Positions 36,411 through 45,897 are shown, numbered from the stretch's first letter. The stretch: 64,000 nucleotides of DNA from Paenibacillus luteus (GCF_006542765.1 NZ_SKCD01000008.1:1-64000); one strand, 5' to 3'. Notes: generated by a model from the letters alone, not told the origin. Numbers and translations: made by a program.

Positions 36411-36460
36411 AAAAAAACCGATTTTCATGCTGCAGCACTTACGGCTGGCACGAAAATCGG
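36411..36460 (-). terminator. Terminator of the miaB-ricA operon
   Basis: CCGATTTTC pairs with GAAAATCGG across a 25-nt loop holding a second GC-rich stem, followed by seven T on the minus strand. Confidence 0.88.
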
Positions 36461-36500
36461 CTTTGTTCGAATACTTGAAAACCGCTGTCTTTAATGCTGC

Positions 36501-36995
36501 TTAGTCGCTGCATTCCTCAGGAGCTGGCTCCGAAGCATCCTCGACATTTATTTTCTCGGAAACGGTGTCGCGAACGATAGAAATGACCAACTGCAGCAAA
36601 TAGTTAATGTCCGTTTGACTTTGTTGGAATTCATTAACGATTGGGATGCCGTCAAGCTCATCCTGCAGCGTTTCCATCTCGCCTTCTATTTTCTTAACCA
36701 TATCGGCGTTTTTGAAGGTCGTTTCAAAGGCAACGACTTCTTTCTGCTTCTTCTTGATCTTCGTAATCAGCTGTTGTACACGCTCATTGCCATTGATTTG
36801 CTGTTCTGCGCGGCGGTAATGCTGCACTTCCTCCGAAGTAAAAATCAAATCCGCCAATTCTTTCGCTTTTGTAGAAATATCCTCGCGAACAATTAGATCA
36901 CGCGTATGGAAGCTCGGGATACCGCAGCCCTCGCCATGCTCATGATCATGATCGCATTGTGCTGCCTGATTGTCTGCTGTATGCTGCTCTGCCAT
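36501..36995 (-). CDS. ricA: RicA/YmcA (YlbF-family) protein
   Basis: A 164-residue protein: an N-terminal His/Cys-rich extension (CDHDHEHGEGCGIPSFH), then the helical YlbF/YmcA domain (~35-145) and an acidic tail with a cysteine (APEECSD). RicA with RicF and RicT forms the Y-complex that steers RNase Y and carries iron-sulfur clusters through such cysteines. It follows miaB directly, as ymcA follows ymcB in Bacillus, so the assignment is well supported. RNase Y is encoded about 10 kb away in this window. Confidence 0.85.
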   Translation of the reverse strand: MAEQHTADNQAAQCDHDHEHGEGCGIPSFHTRDLIVREDISTKAKELADLIFTSEEVQHYRRAEQQINGNERVQQLITKIKKKQKEVVAFETTFKNADMVKKIEGEMETLQDELDGIPIVNEFQQSQTDINYLLQLVISIVRDTVSEKINVEDASEPAPEECSD

Positions 36996-37018
36996 TTGTC
37001 ATCTCTCCTATTTTCCCG

Positions 37019-38611
37019 TTATCTAACGGCTTCTTGAGTATTCTTTTCAATTGCTTCCGCTTTGATATACCATGTTTGTGCTTCGGTTACCTTTGCCATG
37101 ATAAACTGGCCGATCCATTCCTTAGGCCCTTCCAAATGGACAAGCTTATTCGTGCGCGTACGTCCGGATAGGACATTCGCGTTGTTTTTGCTCTCGCCTT
37201 CAATGAGTACTTCTACGATTTGTCCGCACAGCTGCTCGTTCTTCTCTCTAGCATTAGCTGCAAGCTGTGCATTCAAACGCTGGAGTCGAGCCTTCTTCAC
37301 TTCAATCGGCACGTTGTCCTCCATCCCAGCAGCAGGCGTACCCTCGCGCGGAGAATAAAGGAACGTATACGCGGAGTCAAAGCCGACTTCCTTGACAAGC
37401 GTCATCGTATCCTCGAACTGCTCATCCGTTTCACCGGGGAAACCCACGATAATATCTGAAGTCAGCATCGCATTCGGAATCGCTATTTTTATTTTATTTA
37501 CAAGCTCAAGATACATCTCCCGCGAATATTTGCGGCTCATCCGCTTCAATATTTCAGTGCTGCCGGACTGAACAGGCAAATGGATATGCTCCACAAGATT
37601 GCCGCCAGTTCCGAGCACCTCGATCAAATGATCATCAAAGTCACGCGGATGACTCGTCATAAAGCGAACTCTCGGTATATCGATCTTGGACATGTCCTGC
37701 ATTAGATCACCAAAACGGTATTTAATATCCTCAAAATCCTTGCCATACGCGTTAACGTTTTGGCCGAGGAGCGTAATTTCTTTGAATCCCTTTCTTGCCA
37801 GCTCACGAACCTCGGCAATAACATCCTCGGGCCGTCTGCTGCGTTCTTTGCCCCTAGTGTATGGCACGATGCAGTACGTGCAGAACTTGTCGCAGCCGTA
37901 CATAATATTAACCCAGGCACGCATACCTTCGCGTTTCTTGGGCATATTTTCAATGATGTCGCCTTCCTTGGACCATACCTCAACAACCAGTTCCTTGCTG
38001 AAATAGGCATTTTGGAGCAGGTGAGGGAGTCGATGGATATTATGCGTTCCAAAGATCATATCAACGAAAGCGTGCTTTTGCAAAATACGCCCAACAACCG
38101 ACTCTTCCTGCGACATGCAGCCGCAGACGCCAAGGAGCAAATCAGGCTTCTCGGTTTTGAGCGTCTTAAGATGACCTAGCTCACCGAACACCTTGTCCTC
38201 TGCATTCTCGCGAATGGCACAGGTATTAAGTAAAATGACGTCTGCAAGGTGCCGATCGTCCGTAGCCGTATAACCCATTTCCTCGAACATGCCCTTCATC
38301 ACTTCAGTATCATGTTCGTTCATTTGGCAGCCGTACGTTTGGATCAAATAATGCTTGCCGACACCCATCGTCCGCAGCTCATCCGGAATCGCAAAATCAT
38401 AATGCACCTCGATATCCTCTTTGCCGCGTTTCTTCTCATCCTTATGGCTTGGAGCAGCATTTATATTGACGATCCTTCCTTTAATGCGGTAGGTCGTTGA
38501 ATTCTCATCCTGATCAATCACTTTAGCGTCGCTGAAATCGAAATATTTAGAATAATCCTTAAGCTGGCCTTGCTTCGTATCCGTAGCTAGCTGCTTACTT
38601 TCCTTCGTCAA
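37019..38611 (-). CDS. miaB: tRNA-2-methylthio-N6-dimethylallyladenosine synthase MiaB
   Basis: A 530-residue radical-SAM methylthiotransferase. The N-terminal domain binds a [4Fe-4S] cluster through [15 protein letters not shown] and GVCGCM. The radical-SAM cluster is CDKFCTYC (~240-247). A TRAM domain ends the protein ([16 protein letters not shown]). It adds 2-methylthio to i6A37 in tRNA. The TTG start follows AAGGAAG. The N-terminal ~65 residues are an extension typical of Bacillota MiaB. Confidence 0.97.
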   Translation of the reverse strand: MTKESKQLATDTKQGQLKDYSKYFDFSDAKVIDQDENSTTYRIKGRIVNINAAPSHKDEKKRGKEDIEVHYDFAIPDELRTMGVGKHYLIQTYGCQMNEHDTEVMKGMFEEMGYTATDDRHLADVILLNTCAIRENAEDKVFGELGHLKTLKTEKPDLLLGVCGCMSQEESVVGRILQKHAFVDMIFGTHNIHRLPHLLQNAYFSKELVVEVWSKEGDIIENMPKKREGMRAWVNIMYGCDKFCTYCIVPYTRGKERSRRPEDVIAEVRELARKGFKEITLLGQNVNAYGKDFEDIKYRFGDLMQDMSKIDIPRVRFMTSHPRDFDDHLIEVLGTGGNLVEHIHLPVQSGSTEILKRMSRKYSREMYLELVNKIKIAIPNAMLTSDIIVGFPGETDEQFEDTMTLVKEVGFDSAYTFLYSPREGTPAAGMEDNVPIEVKKARLQRLNAQLAANAREKNEQLCGQIVEVLIEGESKNNANVLSGRTRTNKLVHLEGPKEWIGQFIMAKVTEAQTWYIKAEAIEKNTQEAVR

Positions 38612-38678
38612 TGCCGATTCACTTCCTTATGGGTGCAAATAGTTGCTGTTCATATAGCCCAATTCAGTATTATACCAG

Positions 38679-39284
38679 TTAACGGAATAAAGGGTCAATA
38701 AAGGTCGAGCAAAACCGGTCCTGAATGTCCTCGCAGGAATACCCCATCACATAGCGCAATTGCCTATATGTATGCGGTGATTGCACCGAAATAAAGGAAT
38801 GTGCTGTGTAGTCAGGATCAATCGAGTGAATCAGCCCTGACTCGAGAGCCTCATTCAATAGTCTGCAAATGGTTGCGTGCAAATAGAGATAAGGCGGCGA
38901 TTGAAAAAAATCAGCCTTGTGATCTTCCGGCTTGTTAAACGACTGCACGACGCCCAGCCATTTGAACTGTTTGTCAATAAAAGCAATGATTTTGCGCATG
39001 ACCATGTTCAACCGCTCTTGTACTGACAGTTGTACGTTTGCTTTCATATATTCATCGATCTCATTGATGAAAAGATCAAAGTTCTCTTTCATCATATCCA
39101 TGCACAAGTCACCTTTATTTGAATACCGCCGATATAGCGTGCCTTGTCCGATTCCAACCGATTTGGCGATTTGGTGCATGCTGACCGATTCTACCCCATG
39201 CTCCGAAAACAAGTGATTTGCCGTATGCAAAATCGCTTTGCTCAGTTCTTGTTTCGTTCTGCCCTGTTCTGGTACAGTCATCAT
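38679..39284 (-). CDS. TetR/AcrR-family transcriptional regulator
   Basis: A 201-residue regulator. The helix-turn-helix is ESVSMHQIAKSVGIGQGTLYRRYSNK (~37-62), with the usual TetR residues; the rest is a helical ligand/dimer domain. The start at 39284 is taken because GGAG lies 6 nt upstream. It is divergent from the efflux gene and a perfect 20-bp palindrome lies between them, so it very likely represses that pump and itself. Confidence 0.92.
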   Translation of the reverse strand: MMTVPEQGRTKQELSKAILHTANHLFSEHGVESVSMHQIAKSVGIGQGTLYRRYSNKGDLCMDMMKENFDLFINEIDEYMKANVQLSVQERLNMVMRKIIAFIDKQFKWLGVVQSFNKPEDHKADFFQSPPYLYLHATICRLLNEALESGLIHSIDPDYTAHSFISVQSPHTYRQLRYVMGYSCEDIQDRFCSTFIDPLFR

Positions 39285-39319
39285 TCCTATCTCCTCTTTC
39301 CGCATTCGCAAATGAACGA

Positions 39320-39348
39320 TTGACAATTTGCCTAATCGTCATTATTAT
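39320..39348 (+). promoter_or_regulatory. SigA-type promoter of the efflux gene
   Basis: TTGACA (39320-39325), 17 nt, TATTAT (39343-39348), about 120 nt before the start codon. Confidence 0.75.
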
Positions 39349-39354
39349 TCAGTA

Positions 39355-39374
39355 GTGCGGACAATTGTCCGCAC
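39355..39374. promoter_or_regulatory. TetR-family operator, perfect 20-bp palindrome
   Basis: GTGCGGACAATTGTCCGCAC is fully self-complementary. It begins 7 nt after the -10 box, covering the likely transcription start of the efflux gene, which is the normal place for repression. Confidence 0.85.
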
Positions 39375-39469
39375 ATAGAAGCGGTCATCTTTTCATTGTA
39401 GCCTGACAGGTCACAGAAGGTCAACAATTGGAAAGAAAAGACCCCTATATAGGGATGGGAGGATTTGAA

Positions 39470-40963
39470 ATGGCTTCAGCTTCACAAAAAGCAGCACCCA
39501 AAGGCGATCCGATGTCGATCCGGAACATTATTGCTCCGCTCATCGCCATCATCGTCGGTATGTTTATGGTCATTCTCGACGGCACCGCAATGAATGTCGC
39601 AATGCCTGGTTTAATGGCTGATTTCAAAAGCCCGATGTCACTCGTTCAATGGACGATAACTGGCTACGCGCTGGCACAGGCGGCTGTTATCCCGCTCGCG
39701 GGATGGATGTCCGACCGATTCGGAGCCAAACAAGTCTTCTTGTTCTCCATTATCATGTTTACCCTTGGTTCAGCGCTGTGTGCTCTCGCAAGTACAGCTG
39801 AACAGCTTATTGTATTCCGTATCATTCAAGGTCTGGGCGGAGGAATGGTTGCTCCAATTGCAATGGCCTTCACATTCAGGCTTAGCCCTCCAGGCAAGCA
39901 AGGTGCAGTCATGGGCATGATCGGAATCCCGATGCTGCTTGCTCCTGCTCTTGGACCTGTAGTTGCAGGTTGGCTTGTTGATTATGTATCTTGGCATTGG
40001 ATCTTTATTATCAATCTACCAATTGGCGTCGTTGCCGTCATTATCGGTCTTCGTACGCTGCCGAAAATAGAGCGTAAGCGCGTGCCTTCCCTCGACTTCC
40101 TTGGTATGATCTTTGCTCCGCTTGCCTTTGCCATGCTTGCTTATGGCGTAAGCTCCGCTGGCGGCGGCGAGGGCGGCGCAGGAAGCGGCTGGACATCACC
40201 CGCAGCTTTAACGGGAATGATTGTTGGCGGTGTGGCTTTGATTATCTTCATTATCGTTGAGCTTAGCCGCAAAGAACCGCTGCTTGAGCTTCGCGTTTTC
40301 AAATCAAGCAATTTCACTCGCGGCATCATTCTACAGTGGATTGTTCAAATTGCTTTGTTCGGCACACTATTCCTAGTACCTATTTTCTTGCAAATTGCCA
40401 AAGGCTACTCTGCATTTGATACCGGACTAATCTTGCTGCCACAAGCACTCGCTGCCGGGATCTTCATGCCGATCGGAGGCAAGCTATTTGACCGCTTCGG
40501 TGCACGTCCAGTCGTTATTGCTGGTTTAACCATCGTGACAATTGCAGGCTTCATCCTTAGCCAAATTTCGGCGGATACAACACTATTGACGCTGATGATT
40601 CCACTCGCTATGCTAGGCGCAGGAATGGGCTTGTCGATGATGCCGCTGAATACGCATATTATGCAATCCGCTCCGAGGGAGCTCGTTAGCCGCGTAACAT
40701 CGCTTACGGCTGCTGCACAGCAGGTTATGACTTCCTTTGCTATTGCAGGCTTGTCAACGATTCTAGCGAGCAGAATGGAGCACTACGGAACGACCGCTCC
40801 AGGTCCGAATGTTGTTTATTCCTCCTATGGGGATACCTTCTTCATTCTTGCTGTGATTTCCATTGTGGGCGTCATTGTTGGCTTACTGCTTCGCAGACCT
40901 AAGCAAGAACAGGGCACGAATCCAGATGAAAAACCAGAGATGACCATGATGATGGGTCACTAA
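39470..40963 (+). CDS. DHA2-family (EmrB/QacA) drug efflux MFS transporter
   Basis: A 497-residue transporter with 14 predicted helices. Typical DHA2 motifs are LDGTAMNVAMPGL in helix 1, WMSDRFGAKQVFL (motif A) and GLGGGMVAPIAMAF (motif C-like Gly cluster). The start is fixed by GGGAGG 7 nt before the ATG at 39470; longer reading from a TTG has no site. It is divergent from a TetR repressor and ends at a strong terminator. It probably exports lipophilic drugs or toxins. Confidence 0.93.
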   Translation: MASASQKAAPKGDPMSIRNIIAPLIAIIVGMFMVILDGTAMNVAMPGLMADFKSPMSLVQWTITGYALAQAAVIPLAGWMSDRFGAKQVFLFSIIMFTLGSALCALASTAEQLIVFRIIQGLGGGMVAPIAMAFTFRLSPPGKQGAVMGMIGIPMLLAPALGPVVAGWLVDYVSWHWIFIINLPIGVVAVIIGLRTLPKIERKRVPSLDFLGMIFAPLAFAMLAYGVSSAGGGEGGAGSGWTSPAALTGMIVGGVALIIFIIVELSRKEPLLELRVFKSSNFTRGIILQWIVQIALFGTLFLVPIFLQIAKGYSAFDTGLILLPQALAAGIFMPIGGKLFDRFGARPVVIAGLTIVTIAGFILSQISADTTLLTLMIPLAMLGAGMGLSMMPLNTHIMQSAPRELVSRVTSLTAAAQQVMTSFAIAGLSTILASRMEHYGTTAPGPNVVYSSYGDTFFILAVISIVGVIVGLLLRRPKQEQGTNPDEKPEMTMMMGH

Positions 40964-40993
40964 CTGCTTTTTCTTCATATCGATATGTTAAAG

Positions 40994-41045
40994 AGACTGC
41001 TTCCTGGTCGTCACTGACGAACCACTGGGAAGCAGTCTTTTTTTT
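40994..41045 (+). terminator. Terminator of the efflux gene
   Basis: AGACTGCTTCC pairs with GGAAGCAGTCT, followed by eight T. Confidence 0.9.
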
Positions 41046-41070
41046 CAACCATTATTTAGTTGGATCAAAA

Positions 41071-41646
41071 CTAGTCGATAATTTCGGCTTTATCTCCATT
41101 TTTCACGCCTGCCGCATTGGCTTCGTCGGTATCAATATGCATATCAAGGGCAAATTGTTCCGATACACGTGCAACAACATTTTCAAACACCACGCCGCGC
41201 TCTCCTGCAAAACGGACACGAAGCGACTGCTTGTCCGCAATTCCGAAGCGCTCTGCATCGCTTGTATGAAAGTGAATATGACGAGCAGCTACGATAACGC
41301 CTTCTTCAATCGTAACCTCACCTGCAGGGCCCTGCAGCTTGATACTGGCTGAACCCTTGGTATCCCCTGATTCTCGTACGGGAGGGTTAACGCCTAAAGC
41401 AAAAGCGTCTGTACGCGATACTTCCAGCTGTGTCTGCTTCCTTGCGGGTCCAAGAATTCTCACCTTTGCGAAGGTTCCCTTCGGACCGACGACCGCCACC
41501 GTTTCGTTGGCCGCATATTGCCCCGGTTGTGAGAGTGGCTTCATCTCGGTTAACTCATATCCTTTGCCGAACAATAGCTCGACATGCTCTTGTGATAAGT
41601 GAATATGTCTTGCTGATACGCCAATCGTAACTTCCTTATGTATCAT
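41071..41646 (-). CDS. pduL: Phosphate propanoyltransferase (PduL-type phosphotransacylase)
   Basis: A 191-residue PduL domain protein. The metal-binding histidines are in SARHIHLSQEH near the N-terminus and ARHIHFHTSDA near residue 120. It exchanges acyl-CoA and acyl-phosphate. No microcompartment shell or diol dehydratase genes are nearby, so it probably serves general acetyl/propionyl-phosphate metabolism, perhaps downstream of the neighbouring 2-oxoacid oxidoreductase. GGAG is 9 nt before the ATG. It has its own small transcription unit. Confidence 0.93.
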   Translation of the reverse strand: MIHKEVTIGVSARHIHLSQEHVELLFGKGYELTEMKPLSQPGQYAANETVAVVGPKGTFAKVRILGPARKQTQLEVSRTDAFALGVNPPVRESGDTKGSASIKLQGPAGEVTIEEGVIVAARHIHFHTSDAERFGIADKQSLRVRFAGERGVVFENVVARVSEQFALDMHIDTDEANAAGVKNGDKAEIID

Positions 41647-41706
41647 GTTGTCACTCTCCTGCTATGAAGTAATTAATCTGTTGAACCTGCTGAACAAGCC
41701 CACATG

Positions 41707-41734
41707 AAAAAACATACGGCCGTAAGGCCGTATG
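41707..41734 (-). terminator. Terminator of the korAB operon
   Basis: CATACGGCC pairs with GGCCGTATG around GTAA, followed by a T-rich stretch on the minus strand. Confidence 0.9.
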
Positions 41735-41747
41735 CTTATCATACCAT

Positions 41748-42614
41748 TTATTTAAATTCGGCAACAAGCTTATCGAATTCCTCGGAGGAAATCTTGATAT
41801 TTTGCTTAGCAAGTCCTTCTTGTTTGAAGCCTGTAACCAGATCTTCATAGGATTTGCGTGTTTTGTTCTGATAGATCAGACCTGTAAGCAAGCCGTTCGT
41901 TTCCATGATTTTATTCATTGCCTGAACGCGGTTGGAAGGATCATATTCTGGGAATTGCTCCAAGTTCACGATGTTTTCTTTGAACCAGTCGTACGTATTG
42001 ATTTTATTGAAGGTAACACACGGACTGAATACATTGATGAGCGAGAAGCCTTCATGATTGATGCCCTCTTCAATCAACTTAGTTAATTGCTTCAAATCGC
42101 TTGAGAACGACTGGGCAACAAACGTAGCGCCTGCTGACAAAGCGATTTCAAGCGGTGACAGCGTCGTCTCGATGGAACCTTCCGGCGTCGATTTTGTTTT
42201 GAAGCCTTCAGCGCTGCGCGGAGAAGTCTGACCCTTAGTCAAACCATAGATTTGGTTATCCATAACGATATAGGTCACGTTCAGGTTACGGCGAATCGCG
42301 TGTACTGTATGTCCCATACCGATAGCGAATCCATCGCCGTCGCCGCCAGATGCAATAACGGTAAGCTCACGGTTGGCAAGCTTTACGCCTTGCGCAATCG
42401 GAAGCACGCGTCCATGGATGCCGTGGAACCCATAGGCATTAATATAACCTGATATCCGGCCGGAGCAGCCGATTCCCGAGATGACAGCCAAATTTTCAGG
42501 CTCCAGCCCTACATTTGCCGCTGCGCGCTGAATAGCCGCTTGAATGGAGAAATCTCCGCAGCCTGGGCACCAGTTCGGCTTTACATTATTTCTAAACTCT
42601 TTGAATGTTGCCAT
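41748..42614 (-). CDS. korB: 2-oxoacid:ferredoxin oxidoreductase, beta subunit
   Basis: A 288-residue subunit. WCPGCGDFS (~16-24) gives cluster cysteines, GIGCSGR and the thiamine-diphosphate motif GGDGDGFAIGMGHTVHAIRRN (~89-109) are present. Together with the alpha subunit it oxidatively decarboxylates a 2-oxoacid (most likely 2-oxoglutarate) to acyl-CoA, passing electrons to ferredoxin. It overlaps the alpha gene by 23 nt. Confidence 0.95.
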   Translation of the reverse strand: MATFKEFRNNVKPNWCPGCGDFSIQAAIQRAAANVGLEPENLAVISGIGCSGRISGYINAYGFHGIHGRVLPIAQGVKLANRELTVIASGGDGDGFAIGMGHTVHAIRRNLNVTYIVMDNQIYGLTKGQTSPRSAEGFKTKSTPEGSIETTLSPLEIALSAGATFVAQSFSSDLKQLTKLIEEGINHEGFSLINVFSPCVTFNKINTYDWFKENIVNLEQFPEYDPSNRVQAMNKIMETNGLLTGLIYQNKTRKSYEDLVTGFKQEGLAKQNIKISSEEFDKLVAEFK

Positions 42615-44349
42615 CTAGACTCAACTCCTTACATGCTTTGTGAACGTCGGAAGGCAGAAATGGATTGCCGTCATATTTAAGCAAGCTTTCGATTTTTTCG
42701 GCGAAACCTGCATTCATTTTAATTTGGCCAGCCAGCTGTCCGGTCGCATTGTTCTCGATGACGATCACTTTTTTTGCATTTTGCAAGTAAGGAAGCAGAG
42801 GCTTCGTTGGGAACGGATGAATCTGGCGGATCGTAATGTGGTTTGTTGTTATGCCATCTTGCGTGAGCAAGCTTCTAGCTTCATCGATGGTACCACCAGT
42901 GGAGCCCATTCCGATGATAAGCAGCTCAGGCGTTTCGTGAGGCGCATCGACGCGGATAGCATCACGGATATACATATTGTCCAGCTTGCCAAGACGCTTA
43001 TCCATCATATTCTGACGGTTCAAAGCATTTTCGGACGGACGACCTGTCTCGTCATGCTCAACGCCTGTAACATGGTGCAGACCGCCCTTCTCGCCCGGCA
43101 GCACGCGCGGGGAGACGCCATCCTCAGTCAGTTCATAGCGTTTAAACAAATCATGGCCTTCAAGCGCAGGAACATCCTGTACGAGCTTGCCGCGTTTGAT
43201 TTCAATTTTGTCGTAATCGAGCTGATCGCAGGATTGCTTGCCCAGCGACAGCTGGAGGTCAGTCATCAAGATGACCGGAACTTGATATTGCTCCGCAAGG
43301 TTAAATGATTCGATCGTATCATAGAAGCAATCCTCGATCGAAGCCGGAGCGATAACGATTTTCGGAATTTCACCATGCGTGCCGTAAACCATGGCATTCA
43401 GGTCAGATTGCTCCTGCTTGGTTGGCAAACCTGTCGAAGGGCCGCCACGCTGGGTATTGACAATGACGAGCGGAGTTTCCGTCATGCCTGCAAGACCAAT
43501 AGCCTCCATCATTAGGGCAAGGCCAGGGCCTGCCGATGCGGTCATCGTGCGCACACCTGCATAATTGGCGCCAATCGCCATCGTAACAGCTGCTATTTCG
43601 TCCTCGGTCTGTACAACCGTACCGCCGAACTTAGGAAGCTTCTTAATTAAATATTCCATTATCTCTGATGCTGGTGTAATCGGATAAGCAGCCATCAAAC
43701 GGCAGCCGGCAGCGATTGAACCAAGTCCAATGGCTTCGTTTCCGATCATGAACAGCTTTTGCTGTCCATCCGCCTCATCAAGCTTGAACTCGTCAAGTGG
43801 TCCTCCCGCTTGCTCTAGAACAAATTCAGCTCCTCGTTTTACCGCTTCAATGTTTTTCTCTACAATGGCTGCGCCTTTGCGACCAAATTCCTCTTCCACT
43901 GCTTTATTGAATACTTCTAGCGGCAAGCCAAGAAGCGCCCAAGAAGCACCTGAGGCAACCATGTTTTTCATTAGCGAAGTGCCAAGCTCCTCCGCCATCT
44001 TCGTAATTGGCACCGCGAACAATCTTGCATCTATACCCTCTGGAATCGCAGGGTTGAATTTGGCATCCGCAACGATGACCCCGCCTAAACGCAGCTCCTT
44101 CGCGTTCAAATCGATGCTTTCTTGGTCAAACGCCACAAGAATATCCAAATCATCCGAAATCGCACGAATCGGTCTTGTGCTTATCCGTATTTTATTATTG
44201 GTATGTCCACCCTTAATCCTCGAAGAAAAATGTCGATATCCATATAAATAATAGCCCAAGCGATTAAGCGCCGTGGAAAAGATTCGGTCCGTACTCTCGA
44301 CGCCTTCCCCTTGTTGTCCCCCGATCTTCCAAGACAATTGACTAATCAA
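42592..44349 (-). CDS. korA: 2-oxoacid:acceptor oxidoreductase, alpha subunit (gamma-alpha fusion)
   Basis: A 585-residue subunit with an N-terminal gamma domain (KIGGQQGEGVEST, ~1-190) fused to the alpha domain (GNEAIGLGSIAAGCRLMAAYPITPASEIMEYL, ~205-585), the usual KorA layout. The start at 44349 (TTG, sequence MISQLSWKIGGQ) is chosen because GGAG lies 9 nt upstream; TTG at 44358 has no spacing. A SigA-type promoter with a Fur-like box lies upstream. Confidence 0.93.
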   Translation of the reverse strand: MISQLSWKIGGQQGEGVESTDRIFSTALNRLGYYLYGYRHFSSRIKGGHTNNKIRISTRPIRAISDDLDILVAFDQESIDLNAKELRLGGVIVADAKFNPAIPEGIDARLFAVPITKMAEELGTSLMKNMVASGASWALLGLPLEVFNKAVEEEFGRKGAAIVEKNIEAVKRGAEFVLEQAGGPLDEFKLDEADGQQKLFMIGNEAIGLGSIAAGCRLMAAYPITPASEIMEYLIKKLPKFGGTVVQTEDEIAAVTMAIGANYAGVRTMTASAGPGLALMMEAIGLAGMTETPLVIVNTQRGGPSTGLPTKQEQSDLNAMVYGTHGEIPKIVIAPASIEDCFYDTIESFNLAEQYQVPVILMTDLQLSLGKQSCDQLDYDKIEIKRGKLVQDVPALEGHDLFKRYELTEDGVSPRVLPGEKGGLHHVTGVEHDETGRPSENALNRQNMMDKRLGKLDNMYIRDAIRVDAPHETPELLIIGMGSTGGTIDEARSLLTQDGITTNHITIRQIHPFPTKPLLPYLQNAKKVIVIENNATGQLAGQIKMNAGFAEKIESLLKYDGNPFLPSDVHKACKELSLDGNIQRV

Positions 44350-44380
44350 AATGCCCAACTCCTCTTTTTCTAGAACGTGC

Positions 44381-44395
44381 TAATAATCATTATCA
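44381..44395. promoter_or_regulatory. Fur-like box before korA
   Basis: TAATAATCATTATCA matches the 7-1-7 Fur consensus TGATAATNATTATCA at all defined positions but one; PerR consensus fits with two mismatches. It lies just downstream of the -10 box. Confidence 0.6.
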
Positions 44396-44402
44396 ATTAA
44401 TT

Positions 44403-44432
44403 ATTATATCGTATAAGTCATAACAGTCACAA
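44403..44432 (-). promoter_or_regulatory. SigA-type promoter of korAB
   Basis: Minus strand: TTGTGA (44427-44432), 18 nt, TATAAT (44403-44408). Confidence 0.7.
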
Positions 44433-44531
44433 CAAGTTTAAAGCGCAATCACATAAAAATCAAGATGTAAACGCTTAATGAAAACATAATTTGTTTCGAT
44501 TGATTCCATACCGCAAACAGATGGGACAACT

Positions 44532-45473
44532 CTAAGCTTTAGGAAGGCTATTTTTGAGGAATCGAAGGGCATTTCCTGACATAAATTGTTCCGTTTGTTT
44601 ACTGGAGTACCTTTTAAGCAGCGCATCCTGAAGGGAGATGAGCTCCCCTGGGTGCGTCAACCCTTTGATGTAGCGATCGATGCCGTCGAAATCAGAACCA
44701 AGCATAATATGGGTTTCTCCGCCGAGCTCGCATATATGCTCAATATGGCGCAACAAATCGTCCATTTTAACCACTTCTGCTTGAGAAACAAACCAAGGTA
44801 CAAAGGTGATTCCGACTAATCCTTCCTTTGCAATTATCTCCTCAATTTGCATGTTTGTCAGGTTACGAGGATGATCACATATGGCTCTGGCATTGGAATG
44901 GGAAGCAATGAATGGCCTGGCCGACAGTTCAGCGACATCCCAGAACGCTCTTTCAGATAAATGAGATACATCCAATAGGATATCCAGTTGATTGCATTCT
45001 TCAACAAACGTTCTACCTTTGGCCGTTAATCCACCGCCTCGCGGCTCCATTGCACCATCAGCCGCCCAATTCGCATGATTCCAAGTGAGCCCAGCTGCCC
45101 GGATGCCAAGCTGATACATGATTCGCAGCATCGACATTTGCCCTTGGAGGCCGTCAACACCTTCAAGCGATAATAACGCGCCTATTTTTCCGTTGTTTAT
45201 GCAAAAGTCCAAATCCTGGCCCGTCCTTACCCATATCATATCCTCACAAGTTAGGATCAACTGATGAAACCTGTCCACGCTCTCCAGAATAGGCTCTAAC
45301 CGTCCATTTAAGGATTGGGGAATATAGATAGCAAAGGTTTGCAGAACCGTGCCTGCTGCCTTCAGGCGCTCGTATGTAACATCCAAACTTTCCGGCTTGC
45401 CTGCGCGAAACGTTAATTGCTCATCCATTAACAACTTGCAAAGCACATCACAATGAAAATCAACCACGTTCAC
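44532..45473 (-). CDS. Membrane-dipeptidase-type (M19 family) dipeptidase
   Basis: A 313-residue metallo-dipeptidase. Metal ligands are visible in VDFHCDVL (~4-11), the Glu in LSLEGVDGL (~107-115), LDVSHLSERAFWD (~178-190) and ASHSNARAI (~201-209); GSDFDGI follows near 260. It hydrolyses dipeptides, possibly D-containing ones. The GTG start follows GGAGG. A dipeptidase at this position between spoVS and korA is common in related genomes as I recall. Confidence 0.93.
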   Translation of the reverse strand: MNVVDFHCDVLCKLLMDEQLTFRAGKPESLDVTYERLKAAGTVLQTFAIYIPQSLNGRLEPILESVDRFHQLILTCEDMIWVRTGQDLDFCINNGKIGALLSLEGVDGLQGQMSMLRIMYQLGIRAAGLTWNHANWAADGAMEPRGGGLTAKGRTFVEECNQLDILLDVSHLSERAFWDVAELSARPFIASHSNARAICDHPRNLTNMQIEEIIAKEGLVGITFVPWFVSQAEVVKMDDLLRHIEHICELGGETHIMLGSDFDGIDRYIKGLTHPGELISLQDALLKRYSSKQTEQFMSGNALRFLKNSLPKA

Positions 45474-45504
45474 AACATCGCCTCCATCACAGGCTTAGTT
45501 CATA

Positions 45505-45534
45505 GCAAAAAAACCTGTCTACGACGTAAACAGG
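45505..45534 (-). terminator. Terminator of spoVS
   Basis: CCTGTCTACG pairs with CGTAAACAGG (one wobble), followed by a T-tract on the minus strand. Confidence 0.85.
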
Positions 45535-45587
45535 CGAAACGTTTCATTTAATCCAATTGGCTTGCTGCTTAACGCCGCTTGGACTTG

Positions 45588-45848
45588 CTACCGAGGTTCA
45601 ACAATCAATTTGATTGCTGTTCGGTCCTCCCCGTCAATCACAATGTCTGTAAAAGCTGGAATACAAATTAGATCCACCCCGCTGGGTGCGACAAATCCGC
45701 GAGCGATTGCAACTGCTTTGATCGCTTGATTCAACGCGCCAGCTCCAATGGCTTGCAGTTCCGCACCACCACGTTCACGAAGAACGCCAGCTAGCGCACC
45801 TGCAACGGAATTTGGATTGGATTTTGCTGAAACTTTTAATACATCCAT
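45588..45848 (-). CDS. spoVS: Stage V sporulation protein S
   Basis: An 86-residue protein, almost identical in pattern to SpoVS (MDVLKVSAKSNPNSVAGALAG and IKLIVEPR at the end). It acts in late sporulation and belongs to the Alba-like fold, possibly nucleic-acid binding. A SigH-type promoter lies 50 nt upstream, as expected for spoVS. Confidence 0.97.
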   Translation of the reverse strand: MDVLKVSAKSNPNSVAGALAGVLRERGGAELQAIGAGALNQAIKAVAIARGFVAPSGVDLICIPAFTDIVIDGEDRTAIKLIVEPR

Positions 45849-45897
45849 AAAAAGAACCTCCCCTTGGACTGTTGGATGGATTCCACTTTTAAATAGT

